Below, one piece after another: positions 33,816-43,699 of a DNA stretch of 64,000 nucleotides. This DNA is from RYN-230 sp963841695 (GTDB taxonomy: Bacteria; Actinomycetota; Actinomycetes; Streptosporangiales; Streptosporangiaceae). Under the pieces are notes generated by a model. The model was not told the DNA's origin. It was given only the letters and a program-made list of their open reading frames with translations, and searched no databases. Made by a program: the position numbers and the translations under genes. Each line of letters starts with the position of its first letter. Positions within the stretch are counted from its first letter, which is position 1. Location of the stretch: NCBI GenBank assembly GCA_963841695.1, contig CAWJDQ010000015.1, positions 620,001 through 684,000 of the forward strand. The letters are read 5' to 3'.

Positions 33816-33995
33816 CCGGCAATCGTAGGACCCGGCCCACAGGCCGGGTCATCCCCCGCGCGGCTGAACCGCCGACTCCTACCTGCGGCGGAGCCCCGCC
33901 GTCCAAGGCACCGCCGGGCCGGCCGCAGGGATGGCCGCGGAAACGGGCCGGGCGGCCGATGCGCACCCGGCGTGCGGCCGGCGATCGTACCGGGC

Positions 33996-34712
33996 ATGAA
34001 CCCCCAGCCGAGATCGGCGGATCCGGTCATCGAGCTGGCCCGGGTGGAGAAGGTCTACCGCAGCGGGAAGGTCGGCTTCCCCGCGCTGAGCGGGGTGGAC
34101 CTGACCATCACGGCGGGCGAGATGGTGGCGGTCACCGGCCCGTCGGGCAGCGGCAAGTCGACCATCATCAACCTCATCGCCGGCATCGACCGGCCCACGG
34201 CGGGCACGGTCACGGTCGCCGGCAGCCACCTGGACCAGATGAGCGAGGAGCAGCTCGCGGTCTGGCGCGGGCGCATCGATCGGGATCGTCTTCCAGTTCT
34301 TCCAGCTGATGCCCACGCTCACCGCGGCGGAGAACGCCGTGCTGCCGCTGGACCTGGCCCGGATCGGCACCGCCCGCGAGCGCAGGGCCGCCGCCAGACC
34401 GCAACCTCGCCACCGTCGGGCTCGCCGACCGCGGCAGCCGGCTGCCGCTGGAGCTGTCCGGCGGGGAGCAGCAGCGGGTCGCGATCGCCCGGGCGATGGC
34501 CTGCCAGCCGCCGATCCTGCTGGGCGACGAGCTCACCGGCAACCTCGATTCCGGCATGGCCATGGACATGTTCAAGCTGCTCAAGGACCTGAACGAGCAG
34601 GGCACCACGGTCGTGTACGTCACCCACGACCACGGCACTCGCCCGGCTGGCCCACCGCATCGTGTCCGTCCGCGACGGCCTGATCACGCAGCGACACGAG
34701 GCGGGGCCGTGA
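33996..34712 (+). pseudogene. ABC transporter ATPase (MacB/LolD type), several frameshifts
   Basis: Starts ATG 33996 and reads ALSGVDLTITAGEMVAVTGP, then SGSGKSTIINLIAGIDRPTA (Walker A). After shifts near 34280 and 34390 come FQFFQLMPTLTAAENAVLPL, LELSGGEQQRVAIARAMA (signature) and PPILLGDELTGNLDS (Walker B). A third shift near 34635 leads to LARLAHRIVSVRDG. The first shift looks like a 4-base ATCG duplication. The stop overlaps the permease start. It would energise the FtsX-type permease encoded next. Confidence 0.85.
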
Positions 34713-37104
34713 ACACCCTGAACCGGAAGTCCTGGGCCGACCTGGCCAGGCACCGCACCCGGACCCTGCTGGCCGCTGGCACGCTGGCCATCGCCATCGC
34801 CAGCCTGGGCTTCCTCGCCGTGCCCGGCCTGCTGAACGCGGCGATGAACCGCCAGGTGCAGCAAGGGCGCCTCAACGAGGTCGCGATCTCCACCCGTGTC
34901 ACCGGCCTGACCACCGCCCAGCTCGGCGCGCTCGGCCGGCTGCCGGGCGTCGCCGCGGTCAGCGCCGACCTCAGCTACGTCACCACCACGACGACGGCCG
35001 GCGGCACCCAGAACATCGTGATCGACGGCGGCGGCCTGGCCTCCGCGCCGGTCAACACCGTGCTGCTGATGTCCGGCCCGCTGCCCGGGCCGGGTGAGGC
35101 GCTCGCCGACGTCGCCGACGGCAAGGCCGCCGGCTACACCGTCCCGGCTGGCGGCACGCTCGGCGTGCGGGCCGCCAGCGGCGCCACCGTGCGGCTGCGC
35201 GTCAGCGGGACCGGGCTGAACCTCGCCTACACTCCCGGCGCGAACAGCACCGGCGTACCGGTCTTCTACACCTCTATTGCCACCGCGCAGGCGCTGAGCG
35301 GCACCCGCGGCTACAACCACCTGGGGTTCCGGCTCACCGACGACAGCCCGGCGGCGCAGAACCGGGTCATCGCCGAGGTCCGCGCCTACCTGACCGCGCA
35401 GGCCGGGAGCGACCCGGTCACCTCGCTGCCCTACACCCGGGACCCCGGCTACTGGCCAGGGCAGACGCGGGTTCAACAACATCATCGCCGTGCTGTACAT
35501 CATCACGATCCTCGCGTTCGGCTCCGCCCTGTTCCTGATCGCGGCCACGATGAACACGCTCATCGCCGAGCAGGCCCGCGAGATCGCCATCCTCAAGGCG
35601 CTCGGCGGCCGGCGACGGCAGATCGGCGGCATCACCGCCCGCACCGCGGCGATGCTCGGCCTGGCGGGCGCGATCGCCGGCACCATCCTCGGCGTCGCAG
35701 TCGCGTACCTGCTGGCCCGCTACTTCGCCGAGCGGATCGTCGACGTCTCGCTCGGCTTCGGCATGTCGGTCCCGGTCGTCGTGGGCAGCCTGGTGGCCGG
35801 CCCGGTGCTCGCGGTCGCCGCGTCGCTGCCCGCCCTGCGGCGCGCGCTGCGCAGGCCGGTGGCCGAGACCCTCACCGGAGCCGGCACGGACGGGGGCTAC
35901 GGGGCCGGCTGGCTCGACCGGGTGGCCGCGCGCAGCGGCCTGCTGGCAGGGACCGGGTACCCGGCAGCCATGCGGATGGGGTTGCGTGACGTGCTGCGGC
36001 AAAGCGCCGCAGCGCCGCGGTGATCGCCCAGGTAGCGGTCGCGGCCGGGCTTGCGATCTCCTTCCTCGCGCTCGGCCAGTCGATAACCGCCGTCATCAGC
36101 CAGGTGATCGGCAAGCTCCACGTCAGCATCGACGTCGGCCAGGCAGCGGGCAGCGGCGCACGGCCGTTCGGCAGCCAGGCGCTCGCCATTACCACCGCGA
36201 CGCCGGGCGTCACCAGCGCCCAGCCAGTCGAAACAAGTTCCGTGCGGTACGGCAGCCAGGCCTACATGGCGTGGGGCCTCAGCCCCCGTCCGCTCTACTC
36301 CTACCGGCTGAGCGCGGGCCGCTGGTTCACCGCCGCGGACACCGCCGCGGGCACCCCGCCGGTGATACTCGGCCCGGTCGTCGCCGACGCCTCCGGCGCG
36401 CATGTCGGGCAGGTCATCACCCTCGACATGGCCGCAGGCCCCGTCAGGACCCGCGTCATCGGGATCGACACCGGCCAGAACAACAGCGGCAACATCGTCT
36501 ACTTCCCGCTGCCGGCCCTGGAACGCCTCGATGGCACACCCGGCACCGCCAACTCCCTGTGGGTGACCACCGCCAGCCCGGCGCACTCCGCCATCGACCA
36601 GGCGGCCAGCGCCGTCGCCAGCCGGCTGCCGCCGCCGGCTACCCGGTCACCACCACCAGGATCTACGCCTACGAGGAGCAGATCACCGCCGCCGAGAACT
36701 CCATCCTCGCCATCGTCGAGATCCTGGGCCTGGTCGTGGTCGCCATCATGCTCATGGGCCTGGCCAGCACCCTGACCATGGGGGTCGTCGAGCGAACCAG
36801 GGAGATCGGCATCCTCCGCTGCCTCGGCGCCCGCGCCCGCCACATCCGCCGGATCTTCACCACCGAGGCGGTCGCGCTGGCCATCGCCGGCTGGGCGGCC
36901 GGGACCCTGCTCGGCTGGCTGATCTACCAGGGCCTGCTGGCCCTGGTGCGCCACGAAGCCGACCTCAGCCTGCCGCAGGACTTCCAGCCGACCGTCCCGC
37001 TGGTCACCCTCGCCGGCGTGCTCGTGCTCACCCTCATCGTCATCCGCGGGCCACTGCACCGCGCCACCCGGATCCCGCCCGGCACCGCCCTGCGCTACCA
37101 GTGA
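34709..37104 (+). pseudogene. FtsX/MacB-family ABC permease, three frameshifts
   Basis: Begins GTG 34709, overlapping the ATPase stop. The first frame has the N-terminal helix (TLLAAGTLAIAIASLGFLAV) and a large extracytoplasmic domain. After a shift near 35470 come FtsX helices (IAVLYIITILAFGSALFLIA, EIAILKALGGRRRQIGGITA). A shift near 36010 leads to a second extracytoplasmic domain, and one near 36640 to the C-terminal FtsX domain (MGVVERTREIGILRCLGARA). The total of about 800 residues has the double-FtsX architecture of actinomycete exporters of antimicrobial peptides or lipids. Conservation between shifts is good. Confidence 0.8.
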
Positions 37105-37178
37105 CCCAGACAGGGCGGATCATGCACCGGCAGCCCGCAGACAGCCGGGCGAACCAAGTCAGCAAAAGGACAAGTCAT

Positions 37179-37378
37179 ATGAGCGCCAACCGGGACGCGT
37201 GGAGGCATGAAATGCCCGGTGGACGCGGTCCCCGTGGACGCGGTGAAGATGAGCGGAACATGTTCGCGGAGGAACTGATCGCGATGCGGAAGCAGCGCGG
37301 GTGGACACAGGAGAAACCGCCGCGAAGATGCTCGTCAGTGCCTCTACGATCGCGAACATCGAGTCGGGAGACCGGTGA
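37179..37378 (+). pseudogene. XRE-type helix-turn-helix regulator, truncated
   Basis: From ATG 37179 (AAAGGA upstream) the frame reads FAEELIAMRKQRGWTQE. A shift near 37314 gives ETAAKMLVSASTIANIESGD followed by R-stop. This is the N-terminal HTH of the DUF5753-type regulators of actinomycetes, which normally continue for 200 more residues. The remainder is missing. Confidence 0.6.
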
Positions 37379-37447
37379 AGCGGCCGCAACGCCTGAGCAA
37401 TGCCGAACCTACAGTTACTGAGCACTGCGCAAGGAAAGGTGAGGACA

Positions 37448-37681
37448 ATGACAATGACATATCTAGGACTTAGCGTTCTCTGGCTTATTAACATGGCGAT
37501 ATGCGTCTGGCTCGGCATACGCAAAGGCAGGCCCCTCCTAGGCGCAATTCTAGGAGTCTTCATCACTTCGCTCGTGGGGATACTGATTATGCTGCTGATC
37601 CCGCCCAAGGAGCAAGAGCACTGGGGATTCCATAACTGGAATAACCGCGCTCCTACAGAGATTGAAAGGCTTGGGTCTTAG
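37448..37681 (+). CDS. Small two-helix membrane protein, low GC
   Basis: A 77-residue protein from ATG 37448 (GGTGAGG upstream; a second ATG lies two codons later). Helices are LGLSVLWLINMAICVWLGI and LLGAILGVFITSLVGILIML, followed by LIPPKEQEHWGFHNWN. The GC content is about 50 percent, much lower than its neighbours, and codons ending in A or T are frequent, suggesting a separate origin. The family resembles small membrane proteins found across unrelated bacteria. Function unknown. Confidence 0.55.
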   Translation: MTMTYLGLSVLWLINMAICVWLGIRKGRPLLGAILGVFITSLVGILIMLLIPPKEQEHWGFHNWNNRAPTEIERLGS

Positions 37682-37689
37682 CCCGTCTG

Positions 37690-38825
37690 ATCATGGGCGG
37701 CGTGTCGGCGTGATCTTGGTCGGCGGGTGATCTATGCCGGGGATATGAGGTATCCGGATAGTGGGGGTCTGTCCGCTGAGGGGCGGGCCCGGCGTGAGGT
37801 GGTGCGGCTGCAGGCCGCGGAGATGTTCGAGCACGACGTGCAGCCGGTGCAGGTGGCCCGGTGCCTGCGGGTGAGCACGAAGTCGGAGTATCAGTGTCGG
37901 CGGCGCTAGCGGGCCGGCGGCCCGGCTGCGCTGGCGTCGCGGGGCCCGGGCGGCGATCGGTGCCGCCTGTCGCCGGCCCGGCTGGCGAGACTGCAGGCGG
38001 CCCTGGACGGAGGGCCGGCCGCCTGGGGCTGGGGTGAGGACCAGCGGTGGACCCTGGCCCGGATCACGACGCTGATCGGGCGGCTGTTCCACGTCCGGTT
38101 CACGCTGCGCGGTACCTCGTATCTGCTGCACCGCATGGGGTGGGCTCCGCAGGTCCCGGTGCACCGGGCGATGGAGCGCGACGAGGCGGCGGTCATCGCG
38201 TGGCGGGCCGTGACCTGGGTGAAGGTTCGATGCTAGCGGCGGCGACCGGGGCGTATATCTGCTTCGAGGACGAGGCGGGCCAGAACATGCGCCCGCCGAA
38301 GGCCAGGACCTGGGCCCGCCGCGGCTGCACCCCGGTGGTCGCGGTGTCGGGCAGGGGGCTCGGGCCGGGTGTCAGTCGCGGGCCTGGTAGGCCTGCGGCC
38401 TGGCTGCCGGGGGCGGCTGTTCTACCGGATGCGCGTCCACCGGGGGCGCAAAGGGCGAGCGCCGCAGCATGTCCGAAGCCGATTACGCGGGCCTGATCAC
38501 CGCCGCGCACCATCAGCTGCACGCCCCGGTCATCCTGATCTGGGACAACCTGAACACGCACGTCAGTGCCGTGATGCGCGCGTTCACCGAGTCGCACCGC
38601 GACTTGGCTGACCGTGGTTCAGCTGCCCGCGTACGCCCCGGATCTCAATCCCGCCGAGGGCGCCTGGGCGAACATGAAAACGGCCTGGGCAACCTCGCCG
38701 CCCGCAACGTCGGCGAGCTGGCTGCCATCGTCAGGAACCGGCTCAAGCGCATCCAGTACCGGCCTGCCCTCATTGACGGGTTCCCCGGGCAGACCGGACT
38801 CACCCTCCAACCCCAACCGCCGTAG
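37690..38825 (+). mobile_element. IS630-type transposon, inactive
   Basis: A helix-turn-helix part (37745-37909: GGLSAEGRARREVVRLQAAE, PVQVARCLRVSTKSEYQ) and a DDE-type part (YICFEDEAGQNMRPPKARTW, ICFEDE with the first Asp; PVILIWDNLNTHVSAVMRAF with the second; VQLPAYAPDLNPAEGAWANM with the final Glu) match IS630 transposases. At least four frameshifts separate these blocks, so no active enzyme is made. Terminal inverted repeats could not be located with confidence; the coordinates enclose the coding remains. Confidence 0.8.
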
Positions 38826-38954
38826 CCTCAGCCTTTCAACCTCTTGTAACAGGCGGCGCCGTCGTCGGTCGCGAACAGGGCCGCCGGTGCCGCCTCGAAG
38901 CCGGGGATCGACCGAAGGTGCGAGAGCGCAATTCGTCTGGTTGCGCAACGGCGA

Positions 38955-39392
38955 CTACGAGTACAACCTGGCCCTTCGCCCTCCGCCAATGAGCGTTCCC
39001 AAGTCGAAGTACTCGTCTATCCTGATGAACTTCCCGCCTCGTGATCGGCAGACAAGGCAGATGGGTAGCTCGAACTTTGACCCCACTGCCGGCCGGTCTC
39101 CCGACGCGGGCCAGTCCTCGGTGATGATCCCTTCGTGCACGTACTCCAGGCACATCTGGTCATCGGTGACGATGTGGTTCACAAACTTCATGTGAGCTTC
39201 GTCGGTATGCGTCCTGGCTGCGACCGATCGCTCTGCCAGCTCGCGGACCTTGCCGGCCCCGCTGAAGGTTTCACCGGTAGCCATGATCTCCCAGATGCAA
39301 TCCGGGTCGATAAGCGTCATGAACCCGTCGATGTCGTCACTGAGAAACGTGTCGCTAAACCGCTGAAAGAAATCTGGCCCGCTTGCTGGCAT
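38955..39392 (-). CDS. SnoaL/NTF2-like protein
   Basis: A 145-residue protein from ATG 39392 with GGAG seven bases before. The frame stays open upstream to 39515, but that part looks non-coding. The sequence PDFFQRFSDTFLSDDIDGFM, TLIDPDCIWEIMATGETFSG and FELPICLVCRSRGGKFIRID, with EYFD after it, has the cone-shaped NTF2-like pattern of SnoaL-type proteins, which serve as isomerases, cyclases or ligand-binding domains. It lies downstream of a TetR gene on the same strand, 190 bp away. No substrate can be given. Confidence 0.75.
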   Translation of the reverse strand: MPASGPDFFQRFSDTFLSDDIDGFMTLIDPDCIWEIMATGETFSGAGKVRELAERSVAARTHTDEAHMKFVNHIVTDDQMCLEYVHEGIITEDWPASGDRPAVGSKFELPICLVCRSRGGKFIRIDEYFDLGTLIGGGRRARLYS

Positions 39393-39581
39393 GAAGCACT
39401 CCGTTCGGTAGTCCGTCGTAAGACGAGGCGGCGGGCCCTCGGAGAGCGGTCGCACAATCGGCCGGGACCGACGCAAGAGTGCGCGTTTGGCCCGCTCGGC
39501 TACCCTGGCCTCCACGGCGTAGGCGGAACGGATCAGTTCCGTCTTGTGCAGTATCGCACAAGACAGGATTGGGGAACCAGT

Positions 39582-40243
39582 CTAGAGCCAGCGTTGGGGT
39601 GCCCGCCTGGCCCGAGCCAGCCCCGGCTCAGGCGCTGGCGCGGTGACCAGGGGGAGGAAGATGTCCTCGAGCACCCGCCGAACGAACACCCGATCGATCG
39701 GCCGTCCCGTCAGGACCCGCAGCATGTTCAGGCCCAGCACGACGTCCGGTATGAGCGTCAGGTCACGATCCGGGGAGATCTCGCCTCTCCTGACGGCCCG
39801 ATCGAGCACCGCTCTCAGCATCTGGCGGGGCTGGGCCAGCACCAGCTCGTCGATCGCGGCGGCCAGCGCCGGTTCACGGACCGCCACCGTAGCTACCCCG
39901 ATGATGACGCTGATCGTGCTCAGTTCCACGTCGGGCAGCGTCGGCACGAGAGCTTCGAGGTCGCCGACGAGCGTCCCGGTGTCGGGCGCCGCCAGGGGAC
40001 CGGCCTCTCGTCGCCAACGGGCGATGGCCTCGGCCACGACAACCGCCTTCGACGGCCAGCGCCGGTAAATCGCGGCCTTCCCCACGTGAGCGCGGGCAGC
40101 AATATCCTCCATGCTCATCCGGTCATAGCCACACTCCGCCAACCCCTCCAGCGCTGCCTGGAGGATGGAGGCGTCGAGCGACCGGTCAAGACGCCCTTGC
40201 TTCGCGCGGCACGCGCTGGCTCCGCTGGCCTCCCCGACATGGA
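39582..40243 (-). pseudogene. TetR-family regulator, possible N-terminal frameshift
   Basis: The frame from about 40200 encodes LDRSLDASILQAALEGLAEC, GYDRMSMEDIAARAHVGKAA and IYRRWPSKAVVVAEAIARWR, a TetR DNA-binding domain, followed by the TetR_C-type helical domain (VREPALAAAIDELVLAQPRQ). No start codon with a ribosome binding site exists in this frame. ATG 40243 begins MSGRPAEPARAARSKG in a frame that meets it if one base is removed or added near 40195. If an internal GTG or ATG (40142) is used, the first helix is lost. It may control the SnoaL-like gene downstream. Confidence 0.65.
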
Positions 40244-40379
40244 CGATACGATACCGTTCCGCCTAAGCCCATGCAGCCACCCCGACGCCACGGCGATCGC
40301 TGACGGCGGCGGCCTCGCAAAAAGTGCCGGGTCGAACCAGGCTGCTTCACCGCGCTGGCATTGATGGGTGCGCTCCGCA

Positions 40380-40684
40380 CCTCACCCTCGCCCAGACCGG
40401 GGCTCAGCGGGGCCGGGGGATCGGCGGCAGCAAGTGGCAGCGGGAGCTGGCGGCCCTGCGGCTGGTCTACAAGTGGGCCGAGAAGGAGCAGCGCATCGAG
40501 CGCAGCCCGGTCCTATTCCACCAGGTGAGGCTGCGCGGCGGCGGCACGGCCACGGTCGCTGACCAGGCACCCGGGACGTGCGCAGCGCGGACGTGAAGTG
40601 GGTGACGCCGCGCACCTACCGGCTGTGGCGTGACATCGGGCTGCTCGGCTATAACGCGGCCGGCGAGCCGGACCCGTCGTGGCC
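40380..40684 (+). pseudogene. Tyrosine integrase fragment (core-binding region)
   Basis: The frame reads GGSKWQRELAALRLVYKWAE and KEQRIERSPVLFHQV; after a shift near 40570 it reads RDVRSADVKWVTPRTYRLWR and DIGLLGYNAAGEPDPSW. This resembles the core-binding and linker part of actinomycete integrases that act on AICE-type elements. No catalytic residues remain. It is joined directly to an ECF41-type sigma fragment at about 40685. Confidence 0.55.
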
Positions 40685-40903
40685 GCGGCCGGACGCACAT
40701 CTGACTTCGAACGGTTGGCCGAGGTCACCCTGCCTGCGCTGATAGACGGAGCGGTTGGCATGGTCGCCGCCGCACATGGCAGGCCGGTCACGCTCACCGT
40801 GTTCACGATCTCCGGCGTGAAGATTGCCGCGATCGACATCATCGACAACCCCGGCCGCGTCGCCTGGCCATCCTCGGCCGGGCGGCAGGCTGACCGGCGC
40901 TGA
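40685..40903 (+). pseudogene. ECF41 sigma factor C-terminal fragment
   Basis: The frame gives GRTSDFERLAEVTLPALIDG and AVGMVAAAHGRPVTLTVFTI, with IAAIDIIDNPGRVA after it. The same region of the intact sigma factor at 43398-43627 reads GRTSGFARFAQVTLPALIGG, AVGMVSAAHGRPVTLTVFTI. By eye the two DNA segments agree at roughly four of five positions, so this is an older paralog, not a fresh copy. Only the SnoaL-like regulatory domain is left. Confidence 0.7.
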
Positions 40904-41034
40904 CGGCCGGCAGCGGCATGTGCCCGGCGGCTGTGCCGCCGGGCACATGCTTGTATGGCCGGTACCGAGTCTCATTCCAGTCGGCTCGGTCTTCAGCATC
41001 TCGCCGTGCCGGCCGGACGGGGTCCCGAGAGGGG

Positions 41035-41502
41035 CTATGCGGGCTTCCCGTGGGCCCATTCGCCTGGGACTTGCCTGGTGGCGACGTTGACGCGGTTGAA
41101 GACGTTCACGGTGGCGATCCACAAGACCAGTGCGGCCATTTGCTTTTCGTCGTAGTGCTGGGCGGCCTCGTCCCAGATCTCGTCAGGTACGGGATCGGTC
41201 CGGTCGCTGAGCCGGGTGACGGCTTCGGTGAGGGCCAGGGCGGCGCGCTCGGCGTCGCTGAAGTACGGGGTATCCCGCCAGGCGGACAGTGTGAAGAGCC
41301 GTTCGTCTGTCTCGCCGTCTTTCCTGGCCTTGACCGCCGCGCCCAGGCAGACGCTGCAGCCGTTGATCTGGCTGGTTCGCAGGTGCACCAGGTCGAGCGT
41401 GCGCTGCGGCACGGCGCCTTGCTGCACAGCCTCGTTCAGCGACCTGATCGCGGTCATGGCATCGGGAATGATGATGGCCGGGCTCTTCATGCGGGCTTCC
41501 AC
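41035..41502 (-). CDS. Carboxymuconolactone decarboxylase / AhpD-like protein
   Basis: A 155-residue protein from GTG 41502 with AAGGAGGAG upstream; ATG 41490 is an alternative. HLRTSQINGCSVCLGAAVKA contains the CxxC and nearby His of AhpD-like alkylhydroperoxidases, so it probably acts as a thiol peroxidase or reductase partner. It lies 83 bp downstream of the NmrA-type gene on the same strand. ECF41 sigma factors are known to sit next to carboxymuconolactone decarboxylases, oxidoreductases and epimerases (COE), which is exactly the arrangement here, so it is probably an ECF41 target. Confidence 0.85.
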   Translation of the reverse strand: MEARMKSPAIIIPDAMTAIRSLNEAVQQGAVPQRTLDLVHLRTSQINGCSVCLGAAVKARKDGETDERLFTLSAWRDTPYFSDAERAALALTEAVTRLSDRTDPVPDEIWDEAAQHYDEKQMAALVLWIATVNVFNRVNVATRQVPGEWAHGKPA

Positions 41503-41584
41503 GGGCGTACTCCTCCTTGAGTCGAGATCGTTCGTACCGAGACGATCGGGCGATGCAGAAAGGGCGGTGCGGTGTAGTGAGCTC

Positions 41585-42391
41585 TCAGGCGCTGTTGACC
41601 CGCGAGGCGGAGTCCAGCCTGCCGCGGAACTCCGGCAGTTCCTCGGCCAGGAACTGGTGCCAGGTCCTGGACCCTTCGGTGTGGCCCGGCGGCGGGAGCA
41701 GAGCGCCGTTGCGCACGGCCTTGCTGCCGGGGACCGGCATGGGGACCACCAGCTTGCGCTGATGGGCGGCCGCCAGGTAGCTGCAGAACAGGTCCTTCCA
41801 GCTCGATATTTCCGGTCCCGACATGTCCGGGGCCCGGCCGGCGGGCTCGCCGAGCGCGAGCTCGACGAGCCGCGCCGCGACCTCGCGGGAATCGACCGGC
41901 TGCACACGGAAACCCCTGGGCACTGGCGCCACCAGCGGGAACTTCGCTAGCTTCCGGGAATTCTCGAAGCAGTAGTTGTAGAACTGGGTCGCCCGCAGGA
42001 TCGTCCACGGCAGGCCGCTGTTCTCCACGATCCGCTCGACCTCGAGCTTGGTCTTCACATACCCCCACTGCGCCATGGAGTCGATGCCGACGATGGATGG
42101 CTGCACGAAGTGCGGAGAGCCGGCCCTGGCCGCCGCGGTCACCAGGTTCGTTGTCGCCCTCGCGTCGCCCTTCGTGCTGGTCGCGCAGTGGATGACCACC
42201 CCGGCGCCACGCACGGCCGCGTCGATGCCCGCGCTCCGCCGAAGATCCCCGGTGAAGAACGTGACCTGCGGCTGGGCGTCACGCTGGCGGCGGGCGAGCA
42301 CGCGCACGTCGTGGCCAGCATCGACCAGCTGGGCAACGACAGATCGTCCCAGGCGGCCGGTGCCGCCCGTGACGAGAACCGGCGATGTCAT
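41585..42391 (-). CDS. NmrA/SDR-type NAD(P)-binding epimerase-like protein
   Basis: An intact 268-residue protein. VLVTGGTGRLGRSVVAQLVD is the Rossmann dinucleotide-binding motif, followed by DVRVLARR (cofactor selection) and YVKTKLEVERIVENSGLPWT, the YxxxK-like and NmrA-type region. It is an atypical SDR, perhaps an epimerase or oxidoreductase, and the second COE partner of the ECF41 sigma factor that is divergently transcribed 373 bp away. A good ECF41-like promoter (42465-42491) lies upstream. The substrate is unknown. Confidence 0.85.
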   Translation of the reverse strand: MTSPVLVTGGTGRLGRSVVAQLVDAGHDVRVLARRQRDAQPQVTFFTGDLRRSAGIDAAVRGAGVVIHCATSTKGDARATTNLVTAAARAGSPHFVQPSIVGIDSMAQWGYVKTKLEVERIVENSGLPWTILRATQFYNYCFENSRKLAKFPLVAPVPRGFRVQPVDSREVAARLVELALGEPAGRAPDMSGPEISSWKDLFCSYLAAAHQRKLVVPMPVPGSKAVRNGALLPPPGHTEGSRTWHQFLAEELPEFRGRLDSASRVNSA

Positions 42392-42464
42392 GGGTCTTCC
42401 CCTCGCTTCGAGCCGGCCTGCGGCAGGAGCCGGCGGCGTCCACTCGGCTTGGTCTCTCTTCTAT

Positions 42465-42491
42465 GACGGCAATCAGCAGCAGAACGTGACG
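42465..42491 (-). promoter_or_regulatory. ECF41-type promoter of the NmrA/CMD operon
   Basis: On the minus strand CGTCACG (42491-42485), 16 bases, then CGTC (42468-42465). The known ECF41 consensus is TGTCACA, 16 bases, CGTC; five of seven and four of four positions agree. It is about 75 bp before the start codon. Confidence 0.6.
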
Positions 42492-42700
42492 GGCGGGCCG
42501 GAGTCGCTGGCTGACTGGTCTGACGCCGGGGCCGCCCCGCCTGAAGGCAGGCGGCTACCCTGCGCACGCTCCCACGGCCAGTGACCGGGGCGGCCCCGGA
42601 GTCCCAGAGCTGCGTCCCGCTGACTGTGACGCGGAGGGCGGCCGAGGACTTCGGCTGGTGTCGGGGTTAACGGCGTGGCAGGGGCCTGAGCCGGTCTGTG

Positions 42701-42727
42701 TGTCACATCGGCGGGGTCTGGCCAGTC
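42701..42727 (+). promoter_or_regulatory. ECF41-type promoter of the sigma gene
   Basis: TGTCACA at 42701-42707, exactly the ECF41 -35 consensus, then a 16-base spacer and AGTC (42724-42727), one mismatch to CGTC. It lies 37 bp before the sigma factor start and implies autoregulation. Confidence 0.65.
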
Positions 42728-42763
42728 ACATAGATGAAGGACTAAAGCAAGGGAATGTGACTG

Positions 42764-43627
42764 ATGGACGAGGATGCCGAGCTCGCGGATCGGTTCGAGG
42801 CCCACCGGGCCCGGCTGCGGGCGGTCGCTTATCACACGCTGGGCTCGCCCAGCGATGCCGACGACGCCGTTCAGGAAGCCTGGTTGCGGTTGAGCCGCTC
42901 GGACTCCGGCAACATCGAGAACCTTGGCGGATGGCTGACGACGGTTGTCGCCCGGGTGTGCTTGGATATGCTGCACTCGCGCCGGGAGGAGCCGGCAGGC
43001 CTGCACCTGCCCGAGTCAGCCGAGAACGAGTCCGGCGGTACCGATCCCGAACAGGAAGCGCTGCTGGCTGACTCGATCGGTCCCGCCCTGCTGGCCATCC
43101 TGCATACGCTGCCGCCCGCTGAAAGGCTCGCGTTCGTCCTGCACGACGTTTTCGCCGTCCCGTTCGGTGACATCGCATCAGTCGTCGGGCGCTCGCCTAC
43201 CGCGGCCAGGCAGCTGGCCAGTCGCGGCCGCCGGCGGGTCCGGGACGTGGCTCTTGTCCTCAGCGCTGATCAGGCCAGGCAGCGAGAAATCGTTGACGCC
43301 TTCCTCGCCGCTGCCCGCGACGGCGACTTCGACGCGCTGCTAATGGCGCTCGACCCGGACGTCGTGGTGCGCTCCAACGGCGCCGAGGCGGTTCGAGGCG
43401 CGGTGGCCGTGGCCGGACGCACATCCGGCTTCGCGCGATTCGCCCAGGTCACCCTGCCTGCACTGATAGGTGGAGCCGTCGGAATGGTCTCCGCCGCACA
43501 CGGCAGGCCGGTCACGCTCACCGTGTTCACGATCACCGGTGGGAAGATCACCGCGATCGACATCACCGACAACCCCAAGCGTGTCGCTGAAGCCGACCTA
43601 ACCATCCTCGACCGGTCGTCAGGCTGA
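42764..43627 (+). CDS. ECF sigma factor, ECF41 (SigJ-like)
   Basis: An intact 287-residue protein. Region 2 reads AHRARLRAVAYHTLGSPSDA, DDAVQEAWLRLSR; region 4 reads LPPAERLAFVLHDVFAVPFG, SPTAARQLASRGRRRV. The linker LHLPESAENES matches the YLPEP-type signature of ECF41, and the C-terminal 100 residues are a SnoaL-like domain ending in ITDNPKRV, matching the NPDKL signature. In this family the C-terminal domain controls activity instead of an anti-sigma factor. A consensus promoter lies upstream, and a matching one precedes the divergent COE genes, so the regulon is probably this locus. Confidence 0.92.
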   Translation: MDEDAELADRFEAHRARLRAVAYHTLGSPSDADDAVQEAWLRLSRSDSGNIENLGGWLTTVVARVCLDMLHSRREEPAGLHLPESAENESGGTDPEQEALLADSIGPALLAILHTLPPAERLAFVLHDVFAVPFGDIASVVGRSPTAARQLASRGRRRVRDVALVLSADQARQREIVDAFLAAARDGDFDALLMALDPDVVVRSNGAEAVRGAVAVAGRTSGFARFAQVTLPALIGGAVGMVSAAHGRPVTLTVFTITGGKITAIDITDNPKRVAEADLTILDRSSG

Positions 43628-43699
43628 CCGCGACTGACGGCCGGCAACGGCAAGCGCCCGGCGGCTGTGCCGCCGTTGATCTCCGACTGCCGCTCGCCC

